Positions 1-5,046 of a stretch of 5,397 nucleotides of DNA are shown here, piece after piece. Source of the DNA: Gammaproteobacteria bacterium (GTDB lineage Bacteria > Pseudomonadota > Gammaproteobacteria > Pseudomonadales > Pseudohongiellaceae); NCBI GenBank assembly GCA_007571115.1, contig RKSA01000107.1:1-5397 (forward strand). The letters are read 5' to 3'. Under the pieces are notes generated by a model that was not told the DNA's origin, did not search any database, and saw only the letters and a program-made list of their open reading frames with translations. How positions within the stretch are numbered: the first letter of the stretch is position 1; each line of letters starts with the position of its first letter. The position numbers were made by a program, and so were the translations under genes.

Positions 1-73
1 CGGTAATTGGGCGCTTACGCTACGCGGGGCGCATCGGGCGCGTCAAGCAAGGGACGCTTCCGGAAGCTGCGTA

Positions 74-99
74 AAGGGGCGGGCCGTAGCCCGCCCCTT
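74..99 (-). terminator. Hairpin terminator downstream of the TctC-like gene
   Basis: A perfect 11-bp inverted repeat (74-84 pairing with 89-99, arms aaggggcgggc and gcccgcccctt) surrounds a 4-base loop. It lies 28 bases past the stop codon of the minus-strand solute-binding-protein fragment, where a terminator is expected. The run of T after the stem is only two or three bases, so this is a strong stem with a weak U-tract. It could act in both directions. A 12-bp perfect palindrome, gcttccggaagc (56-67), follows on the minus-strand transcript. Nothing else is assigned in positions 1-127. Confidence 0.6.
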
Positions 100-127
100 G
101 TTGCGCTGCTTTGCCGAAGGCCGGCGG

Positions 128-463
128 TTACTGCGCGCCGTACAGGCCTGCGAACAACTCCCGGGCCTCCGGGCTGAAGTTCTGCGCCTTGCGGATGTTC
201 TCGACCAGTATCGCCGGGTCGCCGTACTTCACCGGGCGCTCGGCAAGCTCCGCCTTCGCAATGAACTCCGGGTCTTCGACGATTTCGCGGAACACCCGCT
301 GCCACGTCAGGACAATCTCCTCCGGGGTGTTCGGGGCCATCACGAACATTCGCGCCATCGACTCCAGGCTCTGCGCGAGCAGGAACGCGTTCTGCTGCTC
401 TTCGGTCGAGTCGATGATCTCGAACATATGCGGCACATCCTCCGACCGCAGGCCCGTGCCCAT
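128..463 (-). CDS. C-terminal fragment of a TctC/Bug-family tripartite tricarboxylate transporter substrate-binding protein (5' truncated)
   Basis: This looks like the last third of a periplasmic solute-binding protein of the TctC/Bug family, which captures carboxylates or related small molecules for a TctAB-type membrane permease. Seen: a segment reading DVPHMFEIID, then MARMFVMAPNTPEEIV, then WQRVFREIVEDPEFIAKAE. This order (DVPT-like motif, 'APP/APN-TP' turn, helix ending in DP-F) is typical of the C-terminal lobe of the family. About 111 residues remain of a usual 300-330. The ATG at 463 is simply the first Met in the frame and is unlikely to be the true start: there is no signal peptide, and the frame continues upstream with plausible family-like residues (ISQEFLDR) to about 481. 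It is then cut by the junction with rmlD. A hairpin terminator follows its stop. The family call rests on overall pattern rather than a catalytic motif. Confidence 0.6.
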   Translation of the reverse strand: MGTGLRSEDVPHMFEIIDSTEEQQNAFLLAQSLESMARMFVMAPNTPEEIVLTWQRVFREIVEDPEFIAKAELAERPVKYGDPAILVENIRKAQNFSPEARELFAGLYGAQ

Positions 464-485
464 CCGGTCAAGGAACTCCTGGCTG
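464..485. other. Breakpoint joining two 5'-truncated genes
   Basis: On the left, the minus-strand solute-binding-protein frame runs up to this point and loses its N-terminal two thirds. On the right, the plus-strand RmlD frame begins in the middle of the protein at LMGERDEL. Neither gene has its start, signal peptide, Rossmann fold or promoter here. Two unrelated genes losing their 5' parts at the same short stretch indicates an inversion or deletion endpoint, a recombination event, or a chimeric assembly join. No insertion-sequence ends or target duplications are visible at the join. Confidence 0.65.
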
Positions 486-875
486 ATGGGCGAGCGCGAC
501 GAGCTCGCCGTGGTCAGCGACCAGATCGGCTGTCCGACCTCGGCGCATTCGCTGGCAGCGCTGATCTGGCGAATCGCCGAACTCGCGCCCCAAGCGGGCG
601 TGTATCATTGGCACGATGGTGGTGCGCTGAGCTGGTTCGGCTTTGCCCGGGAAATCCAGCGCCTGGGGCTCGCTGCGCGAATCCTGCAAGGCGCGATTCC
701 GCTCAGGCCGATCACCACAGCCGAATTTGCCGCTGCGGCGAAGCGGCCGGCGTACAGCGTCATGGATCGCAGCCGCGCATTGGCCGAATTCGGCGCCATG
801 GGCGACGATTGGCGCGCCGAACTCGATCGCGTGATCAAGGCGATCGGCAAGCAGCGAGAGGACAGGAAGCGATGA
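486..875 (+). CDS. rmlD: C-terminal fragment of dTDP-4-dehydrorhamnose reductase (5' truncated)
   Basis: RmlD performs the last step of dTDP-L-rhamnose synthesis: the NAD(P)H-dependent reduction of dTDP-4-dehydro-L-rhamnose in the cytoplasm. Only about 129 residues of a usual 290-300 are present. Seen: GERDELAVVSDQIGCPTSA, which matches the family's substrate-side stretch 'ERxELxVVxDQxGxPT'; then GVYHWHDGGALSWFGFAREI; then KRPAYSVMDRSRALAEFG, the 'RPxxSxLD' motif; and a final DWRAELDRVI helix. The N-terminal GxxGxxG cofactor fold and the YxxxK catalytic pair are missing because the gene is cut at about 464-485. The ATG at 486 is internal to the normal protein, so it is not a genuine start. 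The TGA stop overlaps the rmlB start codon by 4 bases (ATGA), which implies one operon with translational coupling. As it stands the fragment cannot be an active reductase. Confidence 0.88.
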   Translation: MGERDELAVVSDQIGCPTSAHSLAALIWRIAELAPQAGVYHWHDGGALSWFGFAREIQRLGLAARILQGAIPLRPITTAEFAAAAKRPAYSVMDRSRALAEFGAMGDDWRAELDRVIKAIGKQREDRKR

Positions 876-1960
876 GTGCATTGCTCGTGACGGGCGCCGC
901 CGGCTTTATCGGAACGAACTTCGTTCGCTACTGGCGGCGCGAACATCCCGGCGACCTCGTCGTCGGCCTCGACGCGCTCAGTTATGCCGGCAACCGGGCC
1001 AATCTCGCCGACCTCGAATCGAGCCAGGGCTTTCATTTCGTGTACGGCGACATCCGCGACGAGGCGCTCGTCGAAAGATTGCTGCGCGGCCATGGCATCG
1101 ATGTCATCGTCCATTTCGCCGCCGAGAGCCATGTTGATCGCTCGATCAGCGGCCCCGACGCGTTCGTCGAGACGAATATCGTCGGCACGCACAAGCTGCT
1201 CAAGGCTGCGGCCGCAGTGTGGCTCGAAGCGGGCAAGGCCCGTTCCGGCTGCGTGTTCCAGCACATTTCCACCGACGAGGTGTACGGCACCCTCGGCCCA
1301 GACGACGCGCCGTTCCGCGAGAGCACCCCCTACGCGCCGAATTCGCCGTATTCCGCGAGCAAGGCGGCTGCGGACCATCTCGTTCGTGCCTGGCATGAAA
1401 CCTATGGCCTGCCGACGGTCACGAGCAATTGCTCGAACAACTACGGCCCCTACCAATACCCGGAAAAGCTGATCCCGCTGTTTCTGACGAATATCCTCGC
1501 TGGCAGGCGCCTGCCGGTCTACGGCGACGGCCGACAGATCCGCGACTGGCTGCACGTCGAGGATCATTGCCGGGCGATCGAGCTCTGCATCCGCAAGGGC
1601 CGACGCGGCGAAACCTACAACGTCGGCGGTGCCGGCGAATGCGTCAACATCGATCTGATCGGGAGGCTCTGCGCGATCGTCGACCAGCGTTTTGCCTCCC
1701 GGCCCGAGCTCGCGAGCCGCTACCCCGAGGCGCCCCCAGCCCGGGGGATGCCATCGAGTTCGCTCATCGAGCACGTCGAGGATCGCCCCGGCCACGATGT
1801 GCGTTATGCCGTCGACCCGGGCAAGATCAGCCGCGAACTCGGCTACCGGCCCAGCATCGATTTCGCCAGCGGCCTTGCAAGCACCATCGACTGGAACCTC
1901 GACAACGAGGACTGGTGGCGCGAATTGCAGGTGCGCCAAGCCGACAGCCCAAGCGGATGA
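872..1960 (+). CDS. rmlB: dTDP-glucose 4,6-dehydratase
   Basis: RmlB converts dTDP-D-glucose to dTDP-4-keto-6-deoxy-D-glucose, the second step of dTDP-L-rhamnose synthesis for O-antigen or other surface polysaccharides. It is an NAD-dependent extended short-chain dehydrogenase. The 362-residue product is full length for the family. Seen: the NAD-binding TGAAGFIG at residues 7-14; D34 followed by the LSYAGNRANL stretch that places the adenosine ribose; YGDIRD at 58-63; ESHVDRSI at 85-92; the dehydratase triad Thr134-Asp135-Glu136 in STDEVYG; the catalytic Tyr160-x3-Lys164 pair; SNNYGPYQYPEKLIP at 188-202; and QIRDWLHVEDH at 222-232. The start at 872 sits directly before the Rossmann strand, overlaps the rmlD stop, and has aggaag just upstream. 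The frame is open far upstream, but that part overlaps rmlD and resembles no family. rmlA and rmlC are not in the window, and rmlB is the last gene before ssrA. Confidence 0.97.
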   Translation: MSALLVTGAAGFIGTNFVRYWRREHPGDLVVGLDALSYAGNRANLADLESSQGFHFVYGDIRDEALVERLLRGHGIDVIVHFAAESHVDRSISGPDAFVETNIVGTHKLLKAAAAVWLEAGKARSGCVFQHISTDEVYGTLGPDDAPFRESTPYAPNSPYSASKAAADHLVRAWHETYGLPTVTSNCSNNYGPYQYPEKLIPLFLTNILAGRRLPVYGDGRQIRDWLHVEDHCRAIELCIRKGRRGETYNVGGAGECVNIDLIGRLCAIVDQRFASRPELASRYPEAPPARGMPSSSLIEHVEDRPGHDVRYAVDPGKISRELGYRPSIDFASGLASTIDWNLDNEDWWRELQVRQADSPSG

Positions 1961-1976
1961 AAGCGAATCGCGGCTC

Positions 1977-2007
1977 TTGCAACGCGCTTTTCCGGCCCGA
2001 TTATGCT
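1977..2007 (+). promoter_or_regulatory. Candidate sigma-70 promoter of ssrA
   Basis: The 66 bases between rmlB and ssrA contain TTGCAA (1977-1982; four of six matches to the -35 consensus) and TATGCT (2002-2007; four of six matches to the -10 consensus), separated by 19 bases. The spacing is long, and TATCGT at 2007-2012 is an alternative -10. Either choice gives a short 5' leader before the mature tmRNA end at 2027, which fits the usual RNase P processing. The -10 region lies between arms of an imperfect dyad (ggccc at 1994-1998, gggcc at 2013-2017). This rests on sequence match only. Confidence 0.4.
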
Positions 2008-2026
2008 ATCGTGGGCCATCGATTCA

Positions 2027-2384
2027 GGGGGCGATTCGGATTCGACGCCGGTATCAACGCTTGGAGTGCATGCCGAGAGGGTAGTGACTCTCGTTAATCA
2101 ATTGCTGCAACTGCATAGTTGCCGAAGACAGAAGCTACGCCCTAGCCGCCTGATCGCGGCTAGCGGTCACCGCAGGGATTCCCGTAAACCTGCGTTCGTG
2201 ATCGTCATGAAGAACGGGATCGCGGCAAGACGCGCCTGGCGTTGCGCCGTCAAATCCTTCCAGGCTCGCCCTGCTCGCCCTGCCCGTCGGGTAGACATGG
2301 GTTAACGCAATAGACGAAGCTAAGCATGTAGATCTGCAAACCGCGAGCTGACGGACGGGAGTTCAACTCTCCCCGCCTCCACCA
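2027..2384 (+). ncRNA. ssrA: Transfer-messenger RNA (tmRNA), one-piece form
   Basis: tmRNA acts with SmpB to rescue stalled ribosomes: it enters the A site as an alanyl-tRNA mimic and then supplies a short reading frame that tags the nascent chain for proteolysis. Seen: the 5' end GGGGGCG (2027-2033) pairs with CGCCTCC (2374-2380) to form the acceptor stem, with the G3-U wobble that marks alanine charging; ATTCGGATTCGACG follows, as in other tmRNAs. The T-arm is GGGAG (2357-2361) and CTCCC (2369-2373) around the loop TTCAACT. The discriminator base is A and the CCA end is encoded at 2382-2384. The resume region reads catagtt before GCC at 2121. Upstream of it, cgagag and ctctcg form the first pseudoknot stem. 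The length of 358 is close to the 363 of Escherichia coli. The one-piece layout argues against most alphaproteobacteria. Confidence 0.97.
2121..2153 (+). other. tmRNA tag-peptide reading frame (AEDRSYALAA)
   Basis: Ten codons from the resume codon GCC at 2121 to TGA at 2151-2153 encode AEDRSYALAA, so the full tag is alanine from the charged tmRNA followed by this sequence. The frame is fixed by the conserved tag(t/c) element just before the resume codon, by Tyr at tag position 6 and by the ALAA end. The ALAA end is the ClpXP degron. Most proteobacterial tags begin AND(E/D); here Asn is replaced by Glu, and Arg-Ser precede Tyr. A single TGA ends the frame, whereas E. coli has tandem TAA codons. 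Confidence 0.92.
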
Positions 2385-2391
2385 GGCCGGC

Positions 2392-2426
2392 AACGCGCCT
2401 CGCCGAGGCTTTCGGCGGGGCGCGTT
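2392..2426. terminator. Strong hairpin after ssrA, possibly bidirectional
   Basis: Arms aacgcgcctcgccga (2392-2406) and tcggcggggcgcgtt (2412-2426) form a 15-bp stem with one G-T wobble around a 5-base loop. It starts 8 bases past the CCA end of tmRNA, so it probably terminates or bounds the ssrA precursor and would be removed during 3' processing. The T-run afterwards is poor (gtt ct gctt). hipA runs toward it from the other side, ending at 2532, so the same stem may stop both transcripts. Confidence 0.7.
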
Positions 2427-2485
2427 CTGCTTGCCGACTCCCTGCGACCGTTTGCCAAACCGGCCTTTCGCGGATCTTGCTCTTC

Positions 2486-2542
2486 GCGAGTCCAGTCTTT
2501 CACAAGCCCAATCTTCAGCGAATCCAGTCTTTCACAAATCCA
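2486..2542. repeat. Imperfect tandem duplication (32-base period) at the 3' end of hipA
   Basis: Two copies, 2486-2510 and 2518-2542, match at 22 of 25 positions and share the identical core tccagtctttcacaa (2491-2505 and 2523-2537). The preceding tcttc is also shared with a one-base difference in spacing. The right copy contains the last codons and stop codon of hipA (minus strand). The left copy is its echo just beyond the stop. There are only two units, with no regular spacers, so this is not a CRISPR. A local slippage duplication is the simplest reading. Confidence 0.8.
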
Positions 2543-3848
2543 GCCGCAGATTCGCCTCGACCTCGTCGATCAGGCGCACGGGAACATCGTGCTCGACCGC
2601 CAGTTTGCGCCATCGAGACACGTGATGCACGGTCTTTTCGACGATGCGGTCGATCTTCGCCCGGGTGAACAGCGGGCTGAGCCTCTCCATGGAATGGAAG
2701 TCGGCGCGGCTGAAATCGTCGCGCTTGCCGTTCATGCTCATCCAGTGGCTCGATACCCATCTGCTTGCTGGGTTGAAGCTGTACGCCAGGTCGTAGGCCG
2801 GCGCGAGCTGCCAGCTTCCGCGATGTAGCAGGAAGGAGAAGTTCTTGGAGTGGTCGTCGTGGTTCCTGGCAACGATATTGAACGCCATGCGGCGGAACAG
2901 CTCCTCAGCCGCCGAGGCTGGCAGCCCCAGGCGCCTGGCAACGCCAAACAACTCCGCATACGAGTACGAGCCTGCCAGCTTGTAGTCGACGTGGGCCAGG
3001 CCGTTCAAGGTCTGCACGTGGATCTTCTCGTTGCCGATGCGGTCGAAGCGCTGGGTGACGAAGTGGCGGCGATTTCCTTCCGCGAGCAACCGGCAAGGCA
3101 TCATGGCGATGCCGCAGGCGCTGGCGAGCAGGTGATAGACGTATTCCATGGCGCCATAGCCAAGCGGGTCGCCGAACGACTGCCGGTCTTGCCGGTACTC
3201 GGTGACGCCATCGAATTTCAACAGGTAGTGGGTGAAGCCTTCGGGAACCCCGGTTTGCCCCGAGAGCGCCTTGCTGAAGTCCTCGTTGAAAGCGACCACC
3301 GCCTTCGGCCTGGCGCCGCCGGCACTCGTGCCGATCGATAGCAGCGCCATCATGGCTTCGCGCTCGTCACGCTCGCCCTGACGCAATTCGACGGAAAACC
3401 CGGCCCGGGAATCGAGCGTCTGCTGCGCGATATCGACGAGCATTTCCAGGTCGAGGGCCTGCCTGGCATTCAATCCCTTGAGCTTTTGCGCTGGCACGAA
3501 CTCGAGTGCGCCGATACCTCGCTTGCCGATGTATTGCAGCCTTTCCAACGGCCCGATTTGCTGCGGCGCAAGGCCTTGGCGGGCGGCCCATTCGTCGAGC
3601 ACCGAGTTGCCGAAATCGTCTGGCAGCGAATCCGCGAGCAGGCCCGGCAGGCCCTGGAAAGTTGCGCGGCCGAGTTCGGGGAACGAGTAGATTTCGTTGC
3701 CGAGGGGCATTTTCAGTGGCGCCAGCTCGACTCCCCGGCCGATGAACGACGGCTCGTACTCGAAGCTGCACAGCCCCGTGGCGGAATCGAAGCTAGCGGC
3801 GCCGACCCGGGAGCCTTGCCAGTGCATGTCAATGGCGTGTGCTGGCAT
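2532..3848 (-). CDS. hipA: HipA-family serine/threonine kinase toxin
   Basis: HipA kinases are toxins of type II toxin-antitoxin modules. The E. coli enzyme phosphorylates glutamyl-tRNA synthetase and so arrests translation; the target of this homologue is unknown. The 438-residue product is close to the 440 of E. coli HipA. Seen: an N-terminal subdomain starting IDMHWQGSRVG (residues 6-16); the Gly-rich nucleotide loop SIGTSAGGARPKA (171-183); LLKFDG at 209-214; RHFVTQRFDR at 261-270; the catalytic loop ARNHDDHSKN (327-336) with probable catalytic Asp331 and metal ligand Asn336; and AYDL (351-354) with Asp353 in the DFG-like position. All key residues are present, so an active kinase is predicted. 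Ser175 in the Gly-rich loop may match the inhibitory autophosphorylation site Ser150 of E. coli HipA (inferred). The gene starts 12 bases after the hipB stop with no strong ribosome binding site, which suggests translational coupling. The 3' end overlaps a short duplication. Confidence 0.95.
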   Translation of the reverse strand: MPAHAIDMHWQGSRVGAASFDSATGLCSFEYEPSFIGRGVELAPLKMPLGNEIYSFPELGRATFQGLPGLLADSLPDDFGNSVLDEWAARQGLAPQQIGPLERLQYIGKRGIGALEFVPAQKLKGLNARQALDLEMLVDIAQQTLDSRAGFSVELRQGERDEREAMMALLSIGTSAGGARPKAVVAFNEDFSKALSGQTGVPEGFTHYLLKFDGVTEYRQDRQSFGDPLGYGAMEYVYHLLASACGIAMMPCRLLAEGNRRHFVTQRFDRIGNEKIHVQTLNGLAHVDYKLAGSYSYAELFGVARRLGLPASAAEELFRRMAFNIVARNHDDHSKNFSFLLHRGSWQLAPAYDLAYSFNPASRWVSSHWMSMNGKRDDFSRADFHSMERLSPLFTRAKIDRIVEKTVHHVSRWRKLAVEHDVPVRLIDEVEANLRLDL

Positions 3849-3860
3849 CGGTGCTGCCGT

Positions 3861-4193
3861 CTACCAGGCTGGCGGCTTTTCGCTGCCGACCGTTTCCTGG
3901 CCCGATGCCCGTTGCCGCGCCTTTCCCTTCAGCCTGGCAAGCTGCACGGGGGAGACGTCCTGCCTTGGCAGGAACAGGTCGAGCTGCCCGGTCAGGTCGA
4001 GGGCCAACACGATCGCCACGAAGGCTTCGAGCCGCGCATCGCCTTTCTCGGCGCGCAGCACCGCCTTTCTCGACACGCCAGCGAGCTCCGCGACTGCCGA
4101 TTGCGTCATGTCGCGATTCAGCCGCGCCTGTTTGAGTCGCTCTCCGAGCTCGCTGGCGAGCGCGGCGGGTGTATGTTCTTTGCTCACTCGCAT
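3861..4193 (-). CDS. hipB: HipB-like antitoxin, XRE-family DNA-binding protein
   Basis: This is the antitoxin of the hip module: it binds and neutralises HipA and, as a dimer, represses the operon. The product has 110 residues; E. coli HipB has 88. Seen: an XRE/Cro-type five-helix domain at roughly residues 12-75 whose helix-turn-helix is MTQSAVAELAGVSRKAVLRAEKG (29-51; Thr30-Gln31, then the AGVS turn); a hydrophobic stretch FVAIVLALDL that packs the dimer core; and a basic, probably disordered tail that ends in Trp110. E. coli HipB also ends in a Trp that docks into HipA. The start at 4193 has AGGA (4198-4201) four bases upstream. Gene order antitoxin-toxin with a 12-base gap is standard. 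Two palindromes upstream are the likely operators, and the nearer one begins at the start codon itself. Confidence 0.92.
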   Translation of the reverse strand: MRVSKEHTPAALASELGERLKQARLNRDMTQSAVAELAGVSRKAVLRAEKGDARLEAFVAIVLALDLTGQLDLFLPRQDVSPVQLARLKGKARQRASGQETVGSEKPPAW

Positions 4194-4216
4194 AAAGTCC
4201 TAAAAGTGGAACTTTA
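4193..4216. promoter_or_regulatory. Putative HipB operator, proximal copy (TAAAGT-N12-ACTTTA)
   Basis: Half-sites TAAAGT (4193-4198) and ACTTTA (4211-4216) form a 24-base palindrome with a 12-base spacer. The same half-sites and the same spacer length recur at 4234-4257. The site covers the hipB ribosome binding site and touches the start codon, so repressor here would sit at or just after the transcription start. A smaller nested palindrome AAAGT-gga-ACTTT (4203-4215) uses the same right half. Assignment to HipB is inferred from position and from the known autoregulation of hip operons. Confidence 0.65.
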
Positions 4217-4233
4217 AGGGCATAAAAGCCGTC

Positions 4234-4257
4234 TAAAGTCCGTTTTTTTGCACTTTA
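4234..4257. promoter_or_regulatory. Putative HipB operator, distal copy (TAAAGT-N12-ACTTTA)
   Basis: Half-sites TAAAGT (4234-4239) and ACTTTA (4252-4257) again flank exactly 12 bases. The spacer includes seven consecutive T (4243-4249) and differs from the proximal copy, so the half-sites, not the centre, are conserved. The centre lies 41 bases from that of the proximal copy, about four helical turns, which puts both on the same face of the DNA. The hipB promoter should lie between or under the two sites, but no -35/-10 pair is convincing. Confidence 0.65.
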
Positions 4258-4264
4258 CACGACG

Positions 4265-4314
4265 TGCCGAGGGAATGTCCAGGGCATTGCCAGCGGGTGC
4301 CTGGCGCCTCGGCA
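4265..4314 (-). other. Nested stem-loop between phoB and hipB
   Basis: tgccgagg (4265-4272) pairs with cctcggca (4307-4314), enclosing a second stem gccag (4289-4293) with ctggc (4301-4305). It begins six bases beyond the phoB stop. It may slow or end transcription from phoB before the hipBA promoter region, or protect the phoB 3' end. There is no U-tract on the minus strand, so it is not a standard intrinsic terminator. Confidence 0.35.
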
Positions 4315-4320
4315 AGCGAT

Positions 4321-5031
4321 CTAGCCCGGACGCACCGAAAAGCGGTAGCCGGCGCCGCGCACGGTCTGGATCAGTTTCGCGTAGCTGATCGAAGCGTTCT
4401 CGATCGAGGAAAGCGCCTTGCGTAGCCGACGGATATGCACATCGATGGTGCGCTCCTCGAGATAGACATTGGCGCCCCAGACCGCATTCTGGATATGGTC
4501 GCGGCTGAAAACCTTCTCCTGGTGTTGCAGGAAGAATTTCAGCAGGCGGAACTCGGTAGGGCCAATATCGACGTGCTGGTCCTCGATCGTGACGCGATGG
4601 CTCGCAGGATCGAGCTTGAGATCGAAAACCTGCAGGCTCTGGTTGCGCAGCTTGCCGCTGGAGCGGCGCAACACGGTCTTGATTCGCGCGACGAGTTCCC
4701 GGGGAGAGAAAGGCTTGGTGACGTAATCGTCAACGCCCTCGTTCAGGCCCTCGACCTTGTGGTCCTCGTTGGCCTTGGCAGTCAACATGATGATGGGAAT
4801 CTCGCTCGTCGCCGTGTCACGGCGCAAGCGCCGCGCGAGCTCGATGCCACTGCCGCCCGGTAGCATCCAGTCGAGCAGCACGAGATCGGGTTTTTGATCG
4901 ATGATCGACATATGCGCCTCGTGGGCGTTCGCCGCCGTGATGGCATCGAAACCTGCAAGATCTAGCGTTATGCTGACCAAGTCCCTGATCGCTTGCTCGT
5001 CATCGACAATCAGAATCGTTGAATTTGCCAT
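4321..5031 (-). CDS. phoB: Phosphate regulon response regulator PhoB (OmpR/PhoB family)
   Basis: PhoB is the DNA-binding response regulator of the phosphate-starvation response, normally phosphorylated by PhoR. It binds Pho boxes and recruits sigma-70 RNA polymerase. The product has 236 residues from the ATG at 5031 (E. coli PhoB has 229). Seen: a receiver domain (about 1-122) with acidic pair Asp10-Asp11, phosphoacceptor Asp54 in the PhoB-typical LLDWMLPGGSGIE, Thr84 and Lys106 in TKPFSP; and a winged-helix domain (about 131-233) with GPTEFRLLKFF, VWGANVYLEERTIDVHIRRLRKAL and QTVRGAGYRFS, nearly the same as E. coli PhoB. A GTG at 5040 would add three residues but overlaps the Shine-Dalgarno sequence, so ATG is preferred. 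The gene starts 21 bases after the upstream receptor gene, suggesting one transcript. No phoR follows; hipBA lies downstream. Confidence 0.95.
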   Translation of the reverse strand: MANSTILIVDDEQAIRDLVSITLDLAGFDAITAANAHEAHMSIIDQKPDLVLLDWMLPGGSGIELARRLRRDTATSEIPIIMLTAKANEDHKVEGLNEGVDDYVTKPFSPRELVARIKTVLRRSSGKLRNQSLQVFDLKLDPASHRVTIEDQHVDIGPTEFRLLKFFLQHQEKVFSRDHIQNAVWGANVYLEERTIDVHIRRLRKALSSIENASISYAKLIQTVRGAGYRFSVRPG

Positions 5032-5039
5032 TGTCGCCA

Positions 5040-5046
5040 CCTCCTT
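5040..5046 (-). promoter_or_regulatory. Ribosome binding site of phoB
   Basis: The minus strand reads AAGGAGG at 5046-5040, a perfect Shine-Dalgarno core, with 8 bases to the ATG at 5031. This decides the start: the in-frame GTG at 5040-5038 shares its first base with the core and cannot be used efficiently. The site fills most of the 21-base gap after the receptor gene. Confidence 0.85.

Noticed and set aside
3..74. Plus-strand frame ending at 72-74, possible C-terminus of a gene left of the window
   Set aside because: It is open for 23 codons and ends right at the hairpin, so it is possible, but it is too short and has no recognisable motif.
98..871. Open frame extending rmlB far upstream
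   Set aside because: It overlaps the RmlD fragment and the solute-binding fragment, crosses the breakpoint and resembles nothing. The true start at 872 precedes the Rossmann motif.
605..1939. Long minus-strand open frame (444 codons) opposite rmlB
   Set aside because: It is the mirror of the strongly coding rmlB in GC-rich DNA, shows no family motifs, and has a low-complexity Ala/Arg/Asp-rich composition.
2362..2384. ssrA 3' end as a phage or island attachment site
   Set aside because: tmRNA genes are often used this way, but no second copy of the 3' end and no integrase is present in the window.
2486..2542. CRISPR-like repeat
   Set aside because: There are only two imperfect copies, the 'spacer' is 7 bases or part of the repeat itself, and no cas gene is present.
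2431..2668. Small plus-strand frames after ssrA
   Set aside because: They overlap the 3' end of hipA, lack ribosome binding sites and have compositions typical of shadow frames.
3486..4217. Plus-strand open frame across hipA and hipB
   Set aside because: It lies opposite two well-recognised genes and has no motif of its own.
4243..4249. Run of seven T as a terminator U-tract
   Set aside because: No stem precedes it on the plus strand and no plus-strand gene ends there. It lies within the spacer of the distal hip palindrome.
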